This document shows, one piece after another, positions 49,401 to 61,690 of a stretch of DNA of 64,000 nucleotides (the first letter of the stretch is position 1; each line of letters opens with the position of its first letter). This stretch comes from Aquila chrysaetos chrysaetos (taxonomy: Eukaryota > Chordata > Aves > Accipitriformes > Accipitridae). The position numbers and the translations under genes were made by a program. The stretch spans positions 1 to 64,000 of the forward strand of contig NW_024470394.1 in assembly GCF_900496995.4 (NCBI RefSeq). The letters are read 5' to 3'. The notes under the pieces are model-generated. The model did not search any database. It was given only the letters and a program-made list of their open reading frames with translations, and was not told the origin of the DNA.

Positions 49401-50580
49401 TATTTTATTAATTTATCTTGTTCTAAAGTTAATCACTTACTCCCATGTCTTAGGTCTAAGATGTGTGATCCTTCCTCTGTTGATTCAGCTTGTCTGGATT
49501 TTAAGCCAGCCATGAAAAGGGAGTCTCATAGAACAATTCTGCAGCTCATAGATATTGTTTTATAAGCACCTGCATTCTATTAATCATATCTAAACCAATT
49601 TCTAATCATTAGCTATATGTCTGATACAAATAGTCTTAAAACAATAAGGCTTAAGGCCTTGTTCCTTTTACACTTCCGCTCACCTGCTCCACAGTGATCG
49701 CTGCATTGGATGCTGCGGACGTCATCGCTTGTAGCACCTAAGATACCAAAAGACAGAAAACTACCGTTGCGCTTGTGAGAAGTCACCAGCCCCACGCTCC
49801 TCCTTGCTACCACACAGCTCACCTCAAATGCTCATCTAATTCCAAAGGCAGCCCACGCAGCGCCTGCAAAACAGTTTAGGTGTATCAATATATTAACCAT
49901 AGACTCTTACTGCTGTTCCCTGACTTTGCATCCCCAGGCAGAGCGGCTCCAAGCCAAACACGCACGTGCGTACACTGACAATACAGAGAACGCTACAAAC
50001 AGTGGGACTCAAAAATGAGAGAAAACTCTCAGCGAGAAGAATGACTCCCAGATGGGAGATGCTGTCGGGCAAGAAGACCTACGGGGCTGCAACGGCGAGG
50101 CAAGGAGGCTCTATGGGAGCCCCAGAGAAAAAAAAAAAGTCAAATGTAACGGCCCGCGACAAGAACTTACTGTCAAAACTGGGACAATGGATGCACAAGA
50201 AGCCAGGCTGTAAGACCTAAGACCCTAAAGACGTGGAGAAGAAACCCCAGAAAGCAGACCCCATGAAAACAGGGCTCTCAGGAGAAGAGCTGCTGACGCA
50301 GCCCTGATAGCCACTGCAAGCAGAATCATCCAGAAACATCCACAACACAACGCACGCAAGACAGATCCAGGATTTAAGCTTCAGCTGCAAGACAAGACGC
50401 GCTTGGCCGACTCTACGCAGACGAGGCAAGGCAATCAAGACTACAGACTGAGGGGCACGCCAAACTTGCTGAGCACCAAGCCCACCGAGACCTGCGGAAG
50501 GCGGAACGAAGGACACAGACTACACAACAGCACGGGTGGGAACTGCCCTGCCTGGCACACACGCGTATTGCACGGGAGAG
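49401..50580. other. Unique stretch before the second satellite array
   Basis: AT-rich to about 49950, then purine-rich with an 84-codon open frame (49966-50220) containing a Lys-run and no recognised motif. It could be old retroelement sequence, but nothing specific supports that. Confidence 0.35.
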
Positions 50581-50631
50581 TGTCGTGGTTTAACCCCAGG
50601 CAGCAACTAAGCACCACGCAGCTTACTCTTC
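50581..50631 (+). mobile_element. Avian LTR start fragment at the satellite border
   Basis: Starts TGTCGTGGTTTAACCCCAGG and continues CAGCAACTAAGCACCACGCAG, which resembles the first ~45 bases of a widespread avian LTR. It stops where satellite sequence begins (GACCCGAGACGCACC at about 50632). Confidence 0.5.
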
Positions 50632-53080
50632 GGACCCGAGACGCACCTCAAAGCATCCCCAAAATTGTGCCAAACTGTCCTTGGGATCCCAAAGTGTTTC
50701 CAGGACCCTAAAACGGGCCCAAACGACCCTTGGGACACCAAAACCAGCCCAAAGTCTCCCCAGGACCCCAAAACTACCCTAAACTGCTGTCAGGATCACA
50801 GAACCCTCTGAAAGCATCCCCAAAACTGTCCCAAACCATCCTTGGGACCCTAAAAGCACTCCAAAGTTTCCCCCAGTACCCAAAACTGCCTCAAACCACT
50901 CTCAGGACCCCAAAACCACCCCAGAGTTTGCCCAGGACCCCAAAACTGCACTACATCGCTCTTGGAACCCCAGAATCATCTGAAAGCATCCCCAAAACTG
51001 TCCCAAACCATCCTTGGAGCCCTAAAAAAACCCTAAAGCGTCCCTAGGACACCAAAACTGTGCCGAACCACTCTCGGGACCCCAGACGCACCTCAAAGCA
51101 TCCCCAAAATTGTGCCAAACTGTCCTTGGCATCCCAAAGTGTTTCCAGGACCCTAAAACGGGCCCAAACGACCCTTGGGACACCAAAACCAGCCCAAAGT
51201 CTCCTCAGGACCCCAAAACCACCTAAACTGCTGTCAGGATCACAAAACCCTCTGAAAGCATCCCCAAAACTCTCCCAAACCATCTTTGGGATTACAGAAC
51301 CGCTCCAAAGCGTCATCAAGACCCGAAAACTGCCCCAGACCATCCTTGGAACCCTAAAAGCACTCCAAAGGTCCCCCCAGTACCCAAAACTGCCTCAAAC
51401 CACTCTCAGGACCCCAAAACCACCCCAGAGTTTGCCCAGGACCCCAAAACTGCACTACATCGCTCTTGGAACCCCAGAATCATCTGAAAGCATCCCCCAA
51501 AACTGTCCCAAACCATCCTTGGAAACCTAAAAAACCCCCAAAGCGTCCCTAGGACACCAAAACTGTGCCGAGCCACTCTCGGGACCCCAGACCCACCTCA
51601 AAGCATCCCCAAAATTGTGCCAAACTGTCCTTGGGATCCCAAAGTGTTTCCAGGACCCTAAAACGGGCCCAAACGACCCTTGGGACACCAAAACCAGCCC
51701 AAAGTCTCCTCAGGACCCCAAAACCACCTAAACTGCTGTCAGGATCACAGAACCCTCTGAAGGCATCCCCAAAACTGCCCCAAACCATCCTTGGAACTCC
51801 CCAGAAATGCCTGAAGTGTCCCCAGGGCATCCGAACTGCCCCAAACCAAACCAGAGCATAGCCAGGACCCCAAAACTGCACTCAGGACCCCAGAACCATC
51901 TGAAAGCATCCCCAAAACTGCCCCAAATCATCCTTGGGATCGCCAAACCACCGCAAAGCATCCTCAGGACCCCAAAACTTCCCCAAAATACCCTTGGAAC
52001 CCCCCCCCAAAAACCCCTAAAGCATCCCTAGGACACCAAAACTGTGCCAAACCACCCTCGGGACCCCAGACCCAATTCAGAGCATCCCCAAAATTGCGCT
52101 AACCTGTCCTTGGGATCCCCAGATCAACCCAAAGTGTTTCCAGGACCCTAAAACTGGCCCAGACCACCCCTGGGACACCAAATCGACCCCAAAGCTTGCC
52201 CAGGACCCCAAAACCACAACAAAATTACACTCAGGACCCTAGAACCACACCAAAATGTCCCCAGGTCCCCAGAACTGCCCTTAACCACTTTTGGAACCCC
52301 AAAACACCCCAGAGTCTCCTGAGGATCCAGAAACTGCCTCAAAGCACTCTCTGGATGCCAAAACCAGCCCAAAGTCTCCCCAGGACCCCAAAACTACCCT
52401 AAACTGCTGTCAGGATCACAGAACCCTCTGAAGGCATCCCCAAAATTGCCCCGAACCATCCTTGGGATCCTAAAAGCACTCCAAAGTTCCCCCCAGTACC
52501 CAAAACTGCCTCAAACCACTCTCAGGACCCCAAAACCACCCCAGAGTTTGCCCAGGACCCCAAAACTGCACTACATCGCTCTTGGAACCCCAGAATCATC
52601 TGAAAGCATCCCCAAAACTCTCCCAAACCACCCTTGGGACCATAAAAGCACTCCAAAGTTCCCCCCAGTACCCCAAAACAGCCCCAAACCATCCTTGGAA
52701 CTCCCCCAAAATGCCTGAAGTGTCCCCAGGGCATCCGAACTGCCCCAAACCAAACCAGAGCATAGCCAGGACCCCAAAACTGCCCTAAATCACTCATGGG
52801 ACCCCAGAACCATCTGAAAGCATCCCCAAAACTCTCCCAAACCATCCTTGGGATTCCAAAACCACTCCAAAGTGTCTTCAGGACCCCAAAACTGCCCCAA
52901 ACCATCTTTGGAATTCCAAATAAACAGTAGAGCGTCCCTAGGACACCAAAACTGTGCCAAAACACTCTCGGGACCCCAGACCCAACTCAAAGTATCCCCA
53001 AAATTGTGCCAAACAGTCCTTGGGATCCCAAAGTGTTTCCAGGACCCTAAAACGGGCCCAGACCACCCTTGGGACACCAA
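50632..53080. repeat. Second satellite array, same family as the first
   Basis: The same subunits and unit types as the left array, including the GAGCCACTCTCGGGA unit and the HindIII-marked unit (near 52190). Much shorter than the left array, about 2.4 kb. The order of units is not collinear with that just left of 27953, so the arrays have changed independently or were joined differently. Confidence 0.95.
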
Positions 53081-54290
53081 AACCACCCCAAAGCATTGTC
53101 CAGGACCCCAGAAGTAGTCTAAATTACTCTCATGATGCCAGAGCAACCCCAAAGTCTCCCTAGGACCCCAAAAGTTCCTCTAACCAATCTCAGGACCCCA
53201 AACCCAGGTCAAAGCGTCCCCCATGACCCCAGAACTTCCCCAAACCACTCTCAGGACCCCAGACCCACCTCAGAGCGTCACCCAAACTGCCCCAAACCAT
53301 CCTTGGGATCCCCAAACCACCCCAGTGTGTTTCCAGGACCCTAAAACTGGCCCAAACAACTGTTGGTACACCAAAACCATCCCAAAGTCTCCCTAGGACC
53401 CCAAAACTACCCTAAAGCACACTTGGGATCCCCAAACCACACCAAAGCGTCCCCAGAGCTACCCTTAGAAAACTGCCCCAAACCACTCTCAGGACCCCAG
53501 AACCACAATAAAGTTTTCTCAATGCCAAAACTTTCCCAAACCATTCTTTGAACCCACCAAAAAAAGCATGCCCAGGATACCAGAACTGCCCCAAACCACT
53601 CTCGGGATGCCAACATCCCCCCCAAAGTCTCCTGAGGACCCCAAAACTGCCCCAAACCATCCTTGGAACCCCAAAACCACTCCAAAAGGTCCCCAGGACC
53701 CCAAAACTACCCTGAATTACACTCAGGACCCCAGAATCACATCAAAGCATTTCCAAAACTGCCCCAATCCTCTCTTGGGATCCCAGAACAACCCCAAAGT
53801 CTCCCCAAGACCCCAAAACTGCTTCTAACCAATCTCAGGACCCCAAACCCATGCTAAGGTGTCCCCAGGATCCCCAAAATTGCCCCAGACCATTCTCAGG
53901 GACCACAGAACCTCCTCAAGGCATCCACAAAACCCACAAACCATTCTTGGGACTCCAGAACCACCCCAAATTCTCTCCAGGACCCCAAAACTACCCTAAA
54001 TCACATTCAGGACCCCAGAACTACCTCAAAGCATCCGAAAAACTGCCCAAAACTACTCTCGGGATCCTGGAACAAACCCAAAGTCTCCCCAGGACCCAAA
54101 AACTCACTCAGACCACTGTCAGGACCCCAAAAACATGCCAGAGCGTTCTCAGGACCCCAAAACTGTCCCAAACCATCCTTGAACCTCCCCCCAAAAAACC
54201 CTGAAGCATCCCCAGGACCCCAAAACTGCCCCAAACCACTCTTGGCACCCCAGAACTGCCCCCTCACCTTACAGCCACCCTAAACCATCC
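53081..54290. repeat. Diverged edge of satellite array (copy 2)
   Basis: Matches 27953-29160 in order and sequence with small indels. Confidence 0.85.
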
Positions 54291-54671
54291 CCTTGCAACC
54301 CAGAACCCCTCCCAACCATCTCTTAACTCTGCTGGTGACCCCCCCCAAACTGCCCCGGGGACCCCAAAACCGGCCCCACACTCCTCCCGTGACCCTCTTC
54401 CACCTTCTCCTCAAGTTAGGGTCCCCACCCCACCCCCCTGGGACCCTGAAACTCCTCTGGGGACCCCAAAATCACCCCAGGGACCCCCAAACCAACCCTA
54501 CATTGCTCCCCTTACCTTCTTCCACCTTCTCCTCACGATGGGGTCCTCAAAATGACCTCAGAGCTCCCTGGGGACCCTAAACTCCCCTTCCAGGGGTCCC
54601 CCCCAATTTGGGGGGGGGGGCTGTGTGTGACTGATGGGTTGGGTGTGCGTCCCCCCCTCTTCTCTTCCCAG
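54291..54671. other. GC-rich spacer between satellite edge and exon (copy 2)
   Basis: Counterpart of 29161-29542, ending in the same acceptor tract. Confidence 0.5.
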
Positions 54672-54858
54672 CTGGAGCAGGCGGAGCGGCGGGGTGCTCG
54701 CGCCCGTGGCCGGGACCCCGAAAGACGTCGGAAACGCCGGGCGGAGCGGGGTGACCTCCCCCCCCTGGCCAAGGAGGAGCTGGAGCCAAAGAGGAGTCGG
54801 GGTCCCGAGGGGGGGACCCCCCCGGGACAGCCCCCCGCCTGGCCCCCATGCCCCGGGG
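54672..54858 (+). pseudogene. Exon of an unrecognised basic protein (copy 2, frame shifted)
   Basis: Same borders as 29543-29728 (acceptor TTCTCTTCCCAG, donor GTGAGT), but 187 bases long because the GGGGGGACCCCCC run holds one more base. After EGGT the frame turns to PPGQPPAWPPCPG. Since 186 is divisible by three and 187 is not, only copy 1 preserves the frame. The indel is in a homopolymer and could be a base-calling error. Confidence 0.45.
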
Positions 54859-55206
54859 GTGAGTAGGGGAGGCAGTGCTGGGGAGTGGGGGGGGGAAACA
54901 ACTCAGAATTTGGGGTGGGGGGGCCCACGGTGGGCGGTTGTGGGGTGAAGGGGGGGGGAGTTATGGGGTGAGGGTCCTGTAGGGGTACATGAGGGTGGGG
55001 TTATGGGGTGGGGGCTCCCAGGAGGAGCATGGGAGGGGTTATGGGGTACATGGGGGGGGGGCACAGTGGAGGTGTGGGGTGCAGGCACAGTGTCATGGGG
55101 GTCTTATGGGGTGCGGGACCCTCATGTCCTGGGAGGTGAGAGTGATGGGGTGTGGGGTTATGGGGCGCAGGGCAAGGCACCCCCAGAACCGGGGGCGGGG
55201 GGGTCT
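54859..55206. other. G-rich spacer (copy 2)
   Basis: Counterpart of 29729-30075, with TTATGGGGTG steps, ending at the retroviral junction. Confidence 0.45.
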
Positions 55207-56668
55207 CCCCATGGCAAAGTAAATATTTAGACAGATTCAAAGTATGCTTTTGGAGTGATACATGTCCATACAGCATTGTGGAAAGAAAGAGGATTATTGT
55301 CCTCCCAAGGATCAAATATTAAACACCAAGATGAAATTTTACAATTATTACAAGCAGTTCAAAAACCAGATCAGGTAACAATCATGCACTGTAAAGCACA
55401 TCAAATTGGAAAAACAAAGGAAATTGCTGAAAATAATTTAGCCGACCGAACGGCAAGAAAGGTAACAAAGGAACGAACATTGTAAATGGCATTAATTCCC
55501 TCCAAAACAGTAACTCTCCCTAGAGAAGAACCAAAATACTCAGAGGAAGATAATAAGCTAGGTCAATTATTAAATGTTAAGAAAAACCTAGCCGGATGGT
55601 GAGTAACACCTAAAGGACAGGTAGTAGTTCCACCCTTTTTGATGAGAGAAATAATTCAAACAAAACATCAGGAGTGTCACTGAGGAGCAGAGGCCTTAGT
55701 AACTTCCTTACAAAAACAAGTAGTATCGCTCAGAATGTTAGGAATAACTAAAATAATAACTGCGAAGTGTAAGGTATGTTTGAAAAATAATCCAATAATC
55801 AGGAAAAAGGTTCAAATGGGTCGAATAAAATCTGATATAGAGCCTGGAGACTATTGACAAGTAGATTTTTCAGAACTACCTAAACAGAATGGGTATCGGT
55901 ACATCCTGGTGGGGGTTGATACTTTTACAGGATGGCCAGAAGCTTTTCCCTGTCGTTCCACACGAGCAAAGGAAGTAATAAAATGGTTACTACGAGAAAT
56001 AATTCCAAGATTTAGAGTTCCTATTGGAATTTCTTCTGACAGAGGTCCACACTTTGTTGCAGAAGTAGTCCAAAATGTTAGCAAAATTCTGGGTATCACA
56101 TGGGATTTACATACCCCATGGAGGCCACAATCCAGTAGAAAAGTAGAAAGAATGAATCAAACCTTAAAAAGGCAAATAAGCAAAATCTGTCAAGAGACTA
56201 ATTTAAAATGGCCTCAAGCACTTCCATTGGCATTATTGCGAATCAGAGTACAGCCAAAGAGTGGAACCTCAGTCAGTCCTTATGAATTATTGTATAGGAA
56301 ACCTGATAAATCTCCAGAACCAAACCCGAACATGCAGGTGAAAGGAAAACAAGATGTGTATAACTATTTGCTTTCCTTAGAAAAAACTTTGACTGTAATT
56401 CGGAGAGCAGTGGTGTGGAATAGACCATTATCCCTGGAAGTTCCGGTGCATGACTTACAACCAAGAGACTAGGTCTATGTGAAAACGTAGACTTCCGAAC
56501 CCCTGCAGGAACGTTAAAAAGGACCCTTCCAGATACTGTTAACCACCTTCACGGCTATTAAAATTGCAGAATCGGATGCTTGGATACACTACACTCGAGT
56601 GAAAAAGGCACCTACTCCATGGAAGATTATTAACCGGGATCCAACGACTTTAAAACTGACTCTGAAAC
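55207..56668 (+). pseudogene. Retroviral pol remnant: RNase H end and integrase (copy 2)
   Basis: RNase H end and integrase with the same D,D,E residues as copy 1. Here the stretch around the first core Asp stays in frame (AAGCTTTTCCC without the extra T), so the core frame runs from about 55861 to 56472. A two-base difference near 55720 (GTAGTATCG against GTGGTTATCG) changes the upstream frame. Stops shared with copy 1 still disable it. Confidence 0.85.
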
Positions 56669-57540
56669 ATGTCTAATTTTTCATATCTGTTTGTGCTTGT
56701 TCTTTTTATATTAGTTCGACAGATAACGGTGGTGGAAACCCGGACTGATTTGATGATTAAAAACAAAAGACAAATAAAAACAGAAAAATTGATTGGCATT
56801 CCTGAAAAAAAAAATCCAAAAAAATTTGATGTTAAGATTGATTAAGAGATTTGCCAGCTTGCAAAATGTTACCCAAATTACTGCTTGTTTGCCGATACCA
56901 AGAGCAGTGAGAGAATCTATTCCTTGGAAAATTTTAACTATGAATTTAACTACCCTGGAACATAGAAACAAAACCACCTATTGCAAACAAAGGCCAGTGA
57001 CTAAATACAACCTGGCCATCAGTAGACGACAGGGGCAGTTCATTGTGAAAAAAAAGAAAACTTAGTATCTTAGTGAGGATGTGAAAAAAAATTTATTATT
57101 GTAGTACTAAAGACCCAGCAATCGAAAGAATTCTTCCTTTAGCTACAGCCTTAAAATATGGCTGCTTGTGTAGAGGATTTAAAAATTCTCTCAAATTAAC
57201 TGAAACTACTCGAGAAGATATGTCAAAAGATTAGTTAAGAAAAATTTTTAGTAGATTAAGATAAAATCTGAGCTCTTGGTTACGGTCTCTAATCAAAACT
57301 TTGTTTCTGTTACTAATTGTCTTTTTGATGATCATGCTACTATATGCTTGTCTAAAAAAAACAATTTATCAATAGAATTGTAATAAATCGCATGATCATG
57401 AGAGAAGTTCCAATTGTTCCACCAGAATGCAGTCCACCACCAATATATGTCGAAACAAATATTGACTCTCAGAATAATAATAAATAAATATTAGACAGAT
57501 GATGTGAAAGTATTGAAATAATTTTCAACACTTTCAAAGG
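56669..57540 (+). pseudogene. Retroviral env remnant (copy 2)
   Basis: Same degraded env pieces as copy 1: signal-peptide-like start, a surface-subunit-like fragment near 56863 and a Cys-containing fragment near 57160, with stops between and no transmembrane subunit. Confidence 0.6.
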
Positions 57541-57547
57541 GGGGAAA

Positions 57548-58313
57548 CGTTACTGGTTTGTCATTAATTTGTTATTAGTTAGAATTAATCATATTTAGTT
57601 TTAATATTTTAGCAAAATCATATGTATGTTGTATTTTATATATTTAACCGCCAACCAGTGTCTGCTGTAAAATCCCCTGTATAGCCCCGTATCAAGGCCG
57701 GAGAAATTGGCTAAAATCATCTAGTAGGAACATTTAGAACTTAGAGAACAGGATAAAGAAATACCTGACAACGGGGTGGTGTAAGAGTTGTCAGTACGTT
57801 ACCTGACAACGGCCTGTTTGGAACGCAGCGGCCGATCCCCAAGGATAGAACGTGCGGTACAAGGCTCCTGGAAGGTCCCTGGCTAGAGCCGTTAGAGATA
57901 ACCGCATAGCTACTGTCAAAAAGGATGGATTGCGACCGTTGCCGTAACATCGATGAAGAAATCATGAACACTAGACGAACTTTGCTTCATTATAATACCA
58001 AAACACACCTCCTAGTCAAAAGCTACCCGCCTCCAAGGCTTACCACGCCTCGGAGAAACCTTCACTGCGCCTGCGTAAAGGACATTTACATATGCTAATG
58101 ATTTCCCGGAAGTCTAATGAATATGTATAACTTTTCTTGGAAATCTAATGAATATGTATCGATAAGTCTTAATATAAGGCGTATTGTTTTGGAGACAGGT
58201 GTGCGTGGTTCGTGAGAGGACTCGCCCGCGCACCCGGCCGTCGATAAAGAAGTGTCTGCTTATCTACACTAACTTGGTGTTGATAAGTTCTTCATTCCGA
58301 GCTTTTCGGTAAC
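57548..58313 (+). mobile_element. 3' LTR of the endogenous retrovirus (copy 2, 766 bp)
   Basis: Same length as the copy 1 LTR. The first base pair reads CG (CGTTACTGG) where copy 1 has TG, and the AGTAAA is GATAAA here. It sits 457 bp upstream of the first visible tafazzin exon in the sense orientation. Confidence 0.85.
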
Positions 58314-58770
58314 GGCGATGGCGGCGATGGCGGGGCGCGCCCTCACGCCTGTGGCAGCTGGCCCCGTGGCGGGGGGGGGGGGGTGTAGATGCACGCATGT
58401 GTGGGGGCACAGGTATCGGGATCTGCCCCCCACAAAGGGACCAGGCATCGGGATCTGCCGACCCCCCCCGCTCCAAGGAACCTGGGCATCAGGGTGTCCT
58501 CCCTGACAAGGACCCAAGCCGGACGCGTGTGTGTCCCCCCCCCCCAAAAAGGACCAGGCCTCAGAACATTTCCCCCCCCCACCTCTCCCAGGGGTGCCCC
58601 CTCCCGCAAAGGGACAAGGCGACAGGGCTCCCTCCGCCTCACCTGGCATCCACGGCGAGTACCTGCTGTCAGACGGCGGCCATGGCTGGAGAGGTGTCCC
58701 AACCCCAGTTCCCCCCCCCCACCCCTTACTATTTTATTTTTTTTTTTTTTCCCCCCCCCCCCGGTGCCAG
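58314..58770. other. GC-rich segment between LTR and first visible tafazzin exon (copy 2)
   Basis: Counterpart of 33187-33644. Starts GGCGATGGCGGCGATGGCGG; lacks one A present in copy 1 (GTGGCAGCTGG against GTGGCAAGCTGG). No convincing exon. Confidence 0.4.
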
Positions 58771-61538
58771 GCTACCTGAACCGGTTGCGGGTGCACAACG
58801 CCGAGGTGCTGCACGAACTGGTGGAGCGCCGGGGGCCCCTCACTCCCCTCCTCACCCTCTCCAACCACCAGTCTTGTATGGATGACCCGCACCTCTGGGG
58901 TACGCCTGGCTGCGGGGGGGGGGGCCCCAGGGGATCCCAAGGGTGTTGGGGGGGGTCTCAGGGGATCCCAAGGGTGTCGGGGGGGTCCCCAGGGGATCCC
59001 AAGGGGTGCTGGTGGGGTGGGGGGTGTCTCTGGGGTGCTCTGGGGCTCTGGGGACGTGCTGTGGGGGTCAGCGGCAGCGGTTGGGGTTCCTTGGTGGATA
59101 TTGAGGGAGTTGGGGGGGTCCCTGGGGGACCCCAAGGGTGCTGGGGGGGTCCCCAGGGATTTTTGAGGGAGCTGGTGGGGTGGGGGGGGTCTCTGGGGTG
59201 CTCTGGGGACGTGCTGTGGGGGTCAGCGGCAGCGGTGGGGGTTCCCCGGTGGATATTGAGGGAACTGGGAGGATCCCTGGGGGATCCCAAGGGAGTTGGG
59301 GGGGTCCCCGGGGGATCCCAAGGGAGTCGGGGGGGGGTCCCTGGGGGATCCCAAGGGAGTCGGGGGGGGTCCCAGGGGATCCCAAGTGTGTCGGGGGGGG
59401 TCCCTGGGGGATCCCAAGTGTGTCGGGGGGGGTCCCTGGGGGATCCCAAGGGAGTTGGGGGGGTCCCCGGGGGATCCCAAATGTGTTGGGGGGCCCCCAG
59501 GGATTTCTGAGGGAGCTCTGGGGGGTGGGTGTCTGTGTCTGGTCTAGGGGTGCTCCCGTGACCCCCCCCCCCCGGCTTCTTCCCTCCACCAGGTTCCCTA
59601 AAGCTGCGGCACGTCTGGAGTCTGCACAAGATGCGGTGGTGAGGCCGGGGGGGGGTCTCGGGGGGGGGGGGTCTCAGGGAGCCCCCTCCCTGCTCACCCC
59701 GTCCCCCCCCCTCCCCAGGACCCCCACGGCCGCCGCCATCTGCTTCACCCGGGAGCTGCACTCGCGCTTCTTCAGCCTGGGCCGCTGCGTCCCCGTCTGC
59801 CGGGGTGGGCACTGGGAGGCACTGGGGGCAACTGGGAGGCGGGGGGGGGGGGAGTGCAGGGCGGAGGCAGGGGATCGCCGTCTCTACTGGGGGGCATCCC
59901 AGTTTGTACTGGGTCGGGGGGGGGGGGTGGTGCTGTGTCAGGCCCAGCCTGGTTTGGGGTGTTCCAGTCTGTACTGGGGCGGTTGCGGCCTGTACTGGGA
60001 GCGGTTGCGGTTTACCTCGGGGGAGTGAGGGGGGGTGGTTGTGCTGGGCTGGTCCCAGTCCGTACTGGGGGGCTCCCAGTGCGCTGAACTGGTGTCCCCA
60101 GGGGACGGCGTGTACCAGCGAGGGATGGACTTCATCCTGGAGAAGCTCAACCAGGGGGACTGGGTCCACGTCTTCCCTGAGGGTACTGGGAGAAACTGGG
60201 CAACGGGACGCTGGTTTGCTCTAGAGGGACTGGGAGCACTGGGGTTGGGGGAAGGGGTTCGTATTTAGGTCACCGAGACCCCCGGGGGGGGGGGCGGGGG
60301 GGGAAACTGGGACCACTAGGAGAGACTGGGAGCCTTGGGGATCGGTCTCTCTTCTCCAGACCTGGGTGGAGGGGGGGGGGGGGGGGGGCAGATAAAGGGC
60401 TGGGGGGGGCCCGGGGGGACCCTTTTGGTGGCGAGGGGGGGTTCTCCTGTGCTGCCCCCCCCCACGTCCCCATGTCCCCACAGGCAAAGTGAACATGGGG
60501 CAGGAGTTCGTGCGCTTCAAGTGGGGTGAGACCCCCCCCCGACCCCCAACTTCTTCTTGACCCCCCCCCTCGCTCCCTGCTTGCCTCCTTTGCCCCTCTC
60601 GTGGCCCCCCCCCCCCCCCCAAGGGCTACCTGGCCCCCCCCAAACGCCCACCTTGCCCCCCCCCCAGGCATCGGGCGCCTCCTGGCCGAGTGTCGCCTCG
60701 ACCCCGTCATCCTGCCCCTGTGGCACGGGGGTGAGCGGGGGGCCGGGGGGGGACAAAACCGAGCGGCACTCGGGGGGGGGGGGGGATGGGGGACAAAACC
60801 GAGCGGCCCTCGGGGGGGGGGGGGCAGGAAGAATTGGGGGGGGGGAGGGATGGGGGATGCAGGCAGGTGGGGCTGGGGGGGGGGAAATACGACTCGGGGG
60901 GGTTGTTGTGCCGCGGGGGGGGGGGGTTGTCGTGCCGCGGCGGCGGGGTGGGGGGGGGGGGGGGTTTCTCGCCGCTACTCCACGCAGGTGCCAAGCTGCG
61001 CCCCCCCCCCCCCCCCGTGCCAGGCATGAACGACGTCCTGCCCAACGCCCCCCCCTACGTCCCCCGCGTGGGGCAGGTGAGCGATGGGGAGGGGGGTCTC
61101 TGGGGTGGGAGGGGCACGCAGGCGGACCCCCCCCAGGTTGTGGGGCAGGGCTCGGGATGCGCCGTGGGGCCGGGATTACGGGGTGCTTAGCGGGGCAGGG
61201 TGGCTTTGGGGTGGCGGGGGGGGGGGCTGCGGGCTTTTGGGGGGGCTGCGGGGGGGTTACTGACGCTGTCCCGTAGCGAATTACGGTGGTCGTGGGGCGA
61301 CCGTTCAGCGTCCGGCCCCTCTTGGAGCGACTCCGGGCTGAGGGTACGTCAACGGTGAGTGCTCGGGGAGCTGCCCCACGGCGGAGGTGGGGGGGCGGGG
61401 GGGACACGCAAAATCCGTTCCGCCCCACGGCTCTGTGGGGTCTGTTCTTGCCCCCCCCAGGTGGAAACCACTAGTTTCCAACCATTAACCATGCCCGCTA
61501 AACCACGTCCTGAAGTACCCCGTCCACTCGCTTTTTGA
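58771..61538 (+). CDS. TAFAZZIN: Tafazzin (cardiolipin transacylase), copy 2, 5' incomplete, altered C terminus
   Basis: Exons: 58771-58899, 59593-59638, 59719-59804, 60102-60182, 60484-60525, 60668-60730, 61024-61076, 61277-61354, 61461-61538. All phases agree and give 217 complete residues before the stop. The mitochondrial enzyme moves acyl chains between phospholipids and lysophospholipids to mature cardiolipin (family knowledge). The HX4D motif is in SNHQSCMDD and the second acyltransferase motif in FPEGKVNM. Exon 7 reads [18 protein letters not shown] without the extra base of copy 1. The last exon starts VET and then continues into antisense CR1 for 22 codons, replacing the usual C-terminal helical tail. 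N-terminal exons, including the membrane-anchoring segment, are not found. Very short G/C-rich introns fit a microchromosome. Whether it makes protein is unknown. Confidence 0.92.
58906..59520. repeat. Intronic GC-rich minisatellite in tafazzin intron (copy 2)
   Basis: Same GGGGATCCCAAGGG units as copy 1 but about 196 bp fewer. The GGTGGATATTGAGGGA block occurs twice here and three times in copy 1. Confidence 0.9.
59805..61020. repeat. Tafazzin introns with ACTGGG repeats and long G- and C-runs (copy 2)
   Basis: Between the exons listed for tafazzin copy 2, introns hold TACTGGG steps, G-runs near 60285 and 60375, and a repeated GGACAAAACCGAGCGGCCCT unit near 60750-60810. These match copy 1 except in homopolymer length. 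Confidence 0.55.
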
Positions 61539-61690
61539 ATACCTCCAGGGATGGTGACTCAACCACGTCCCTGGGCAGCCCGTTCCAATGTTTAACAACC
61601 CTCCCAGTAAAGAAATTTTTCCTAATATCTGACCTAAATCTCCCTTACCTCAACTTGAGGCCGTTTCCTCTCGTCCTAAGCTGCGGGATA
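61471..61690 (-). mobile_element. CR1 LINE 3' fragment, antisense, inside last tafazzin exon (copy 2)
   Basis: Same insertion point and sequence as in copy 1 with one visible change (CCTCCCAGT against CCTCTCAGT), so the CR1 insertion predates the duplication. Confidence 0.85.

Larger units (their letters stand above)
55207..58313 (+). mobile_element. 5'-truncated endogenous retrovirus (copy 2)
   Basis: Same element, junction and internal order as 30076-33186, so truncation came before the block duplication. It shares the TAG in RNase H and the TGA ahead of the integrase core with copy 1. Confidence 0.9.

Noticed and set aside
58958-60169. 403-codon minus-strand open frame across tafazzin copy 2
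   Set aside because: It is antisense to confirmed tafazzin exons and minisatellite, is Pro-rich low complexity, and is broken into different frames in copy 1.
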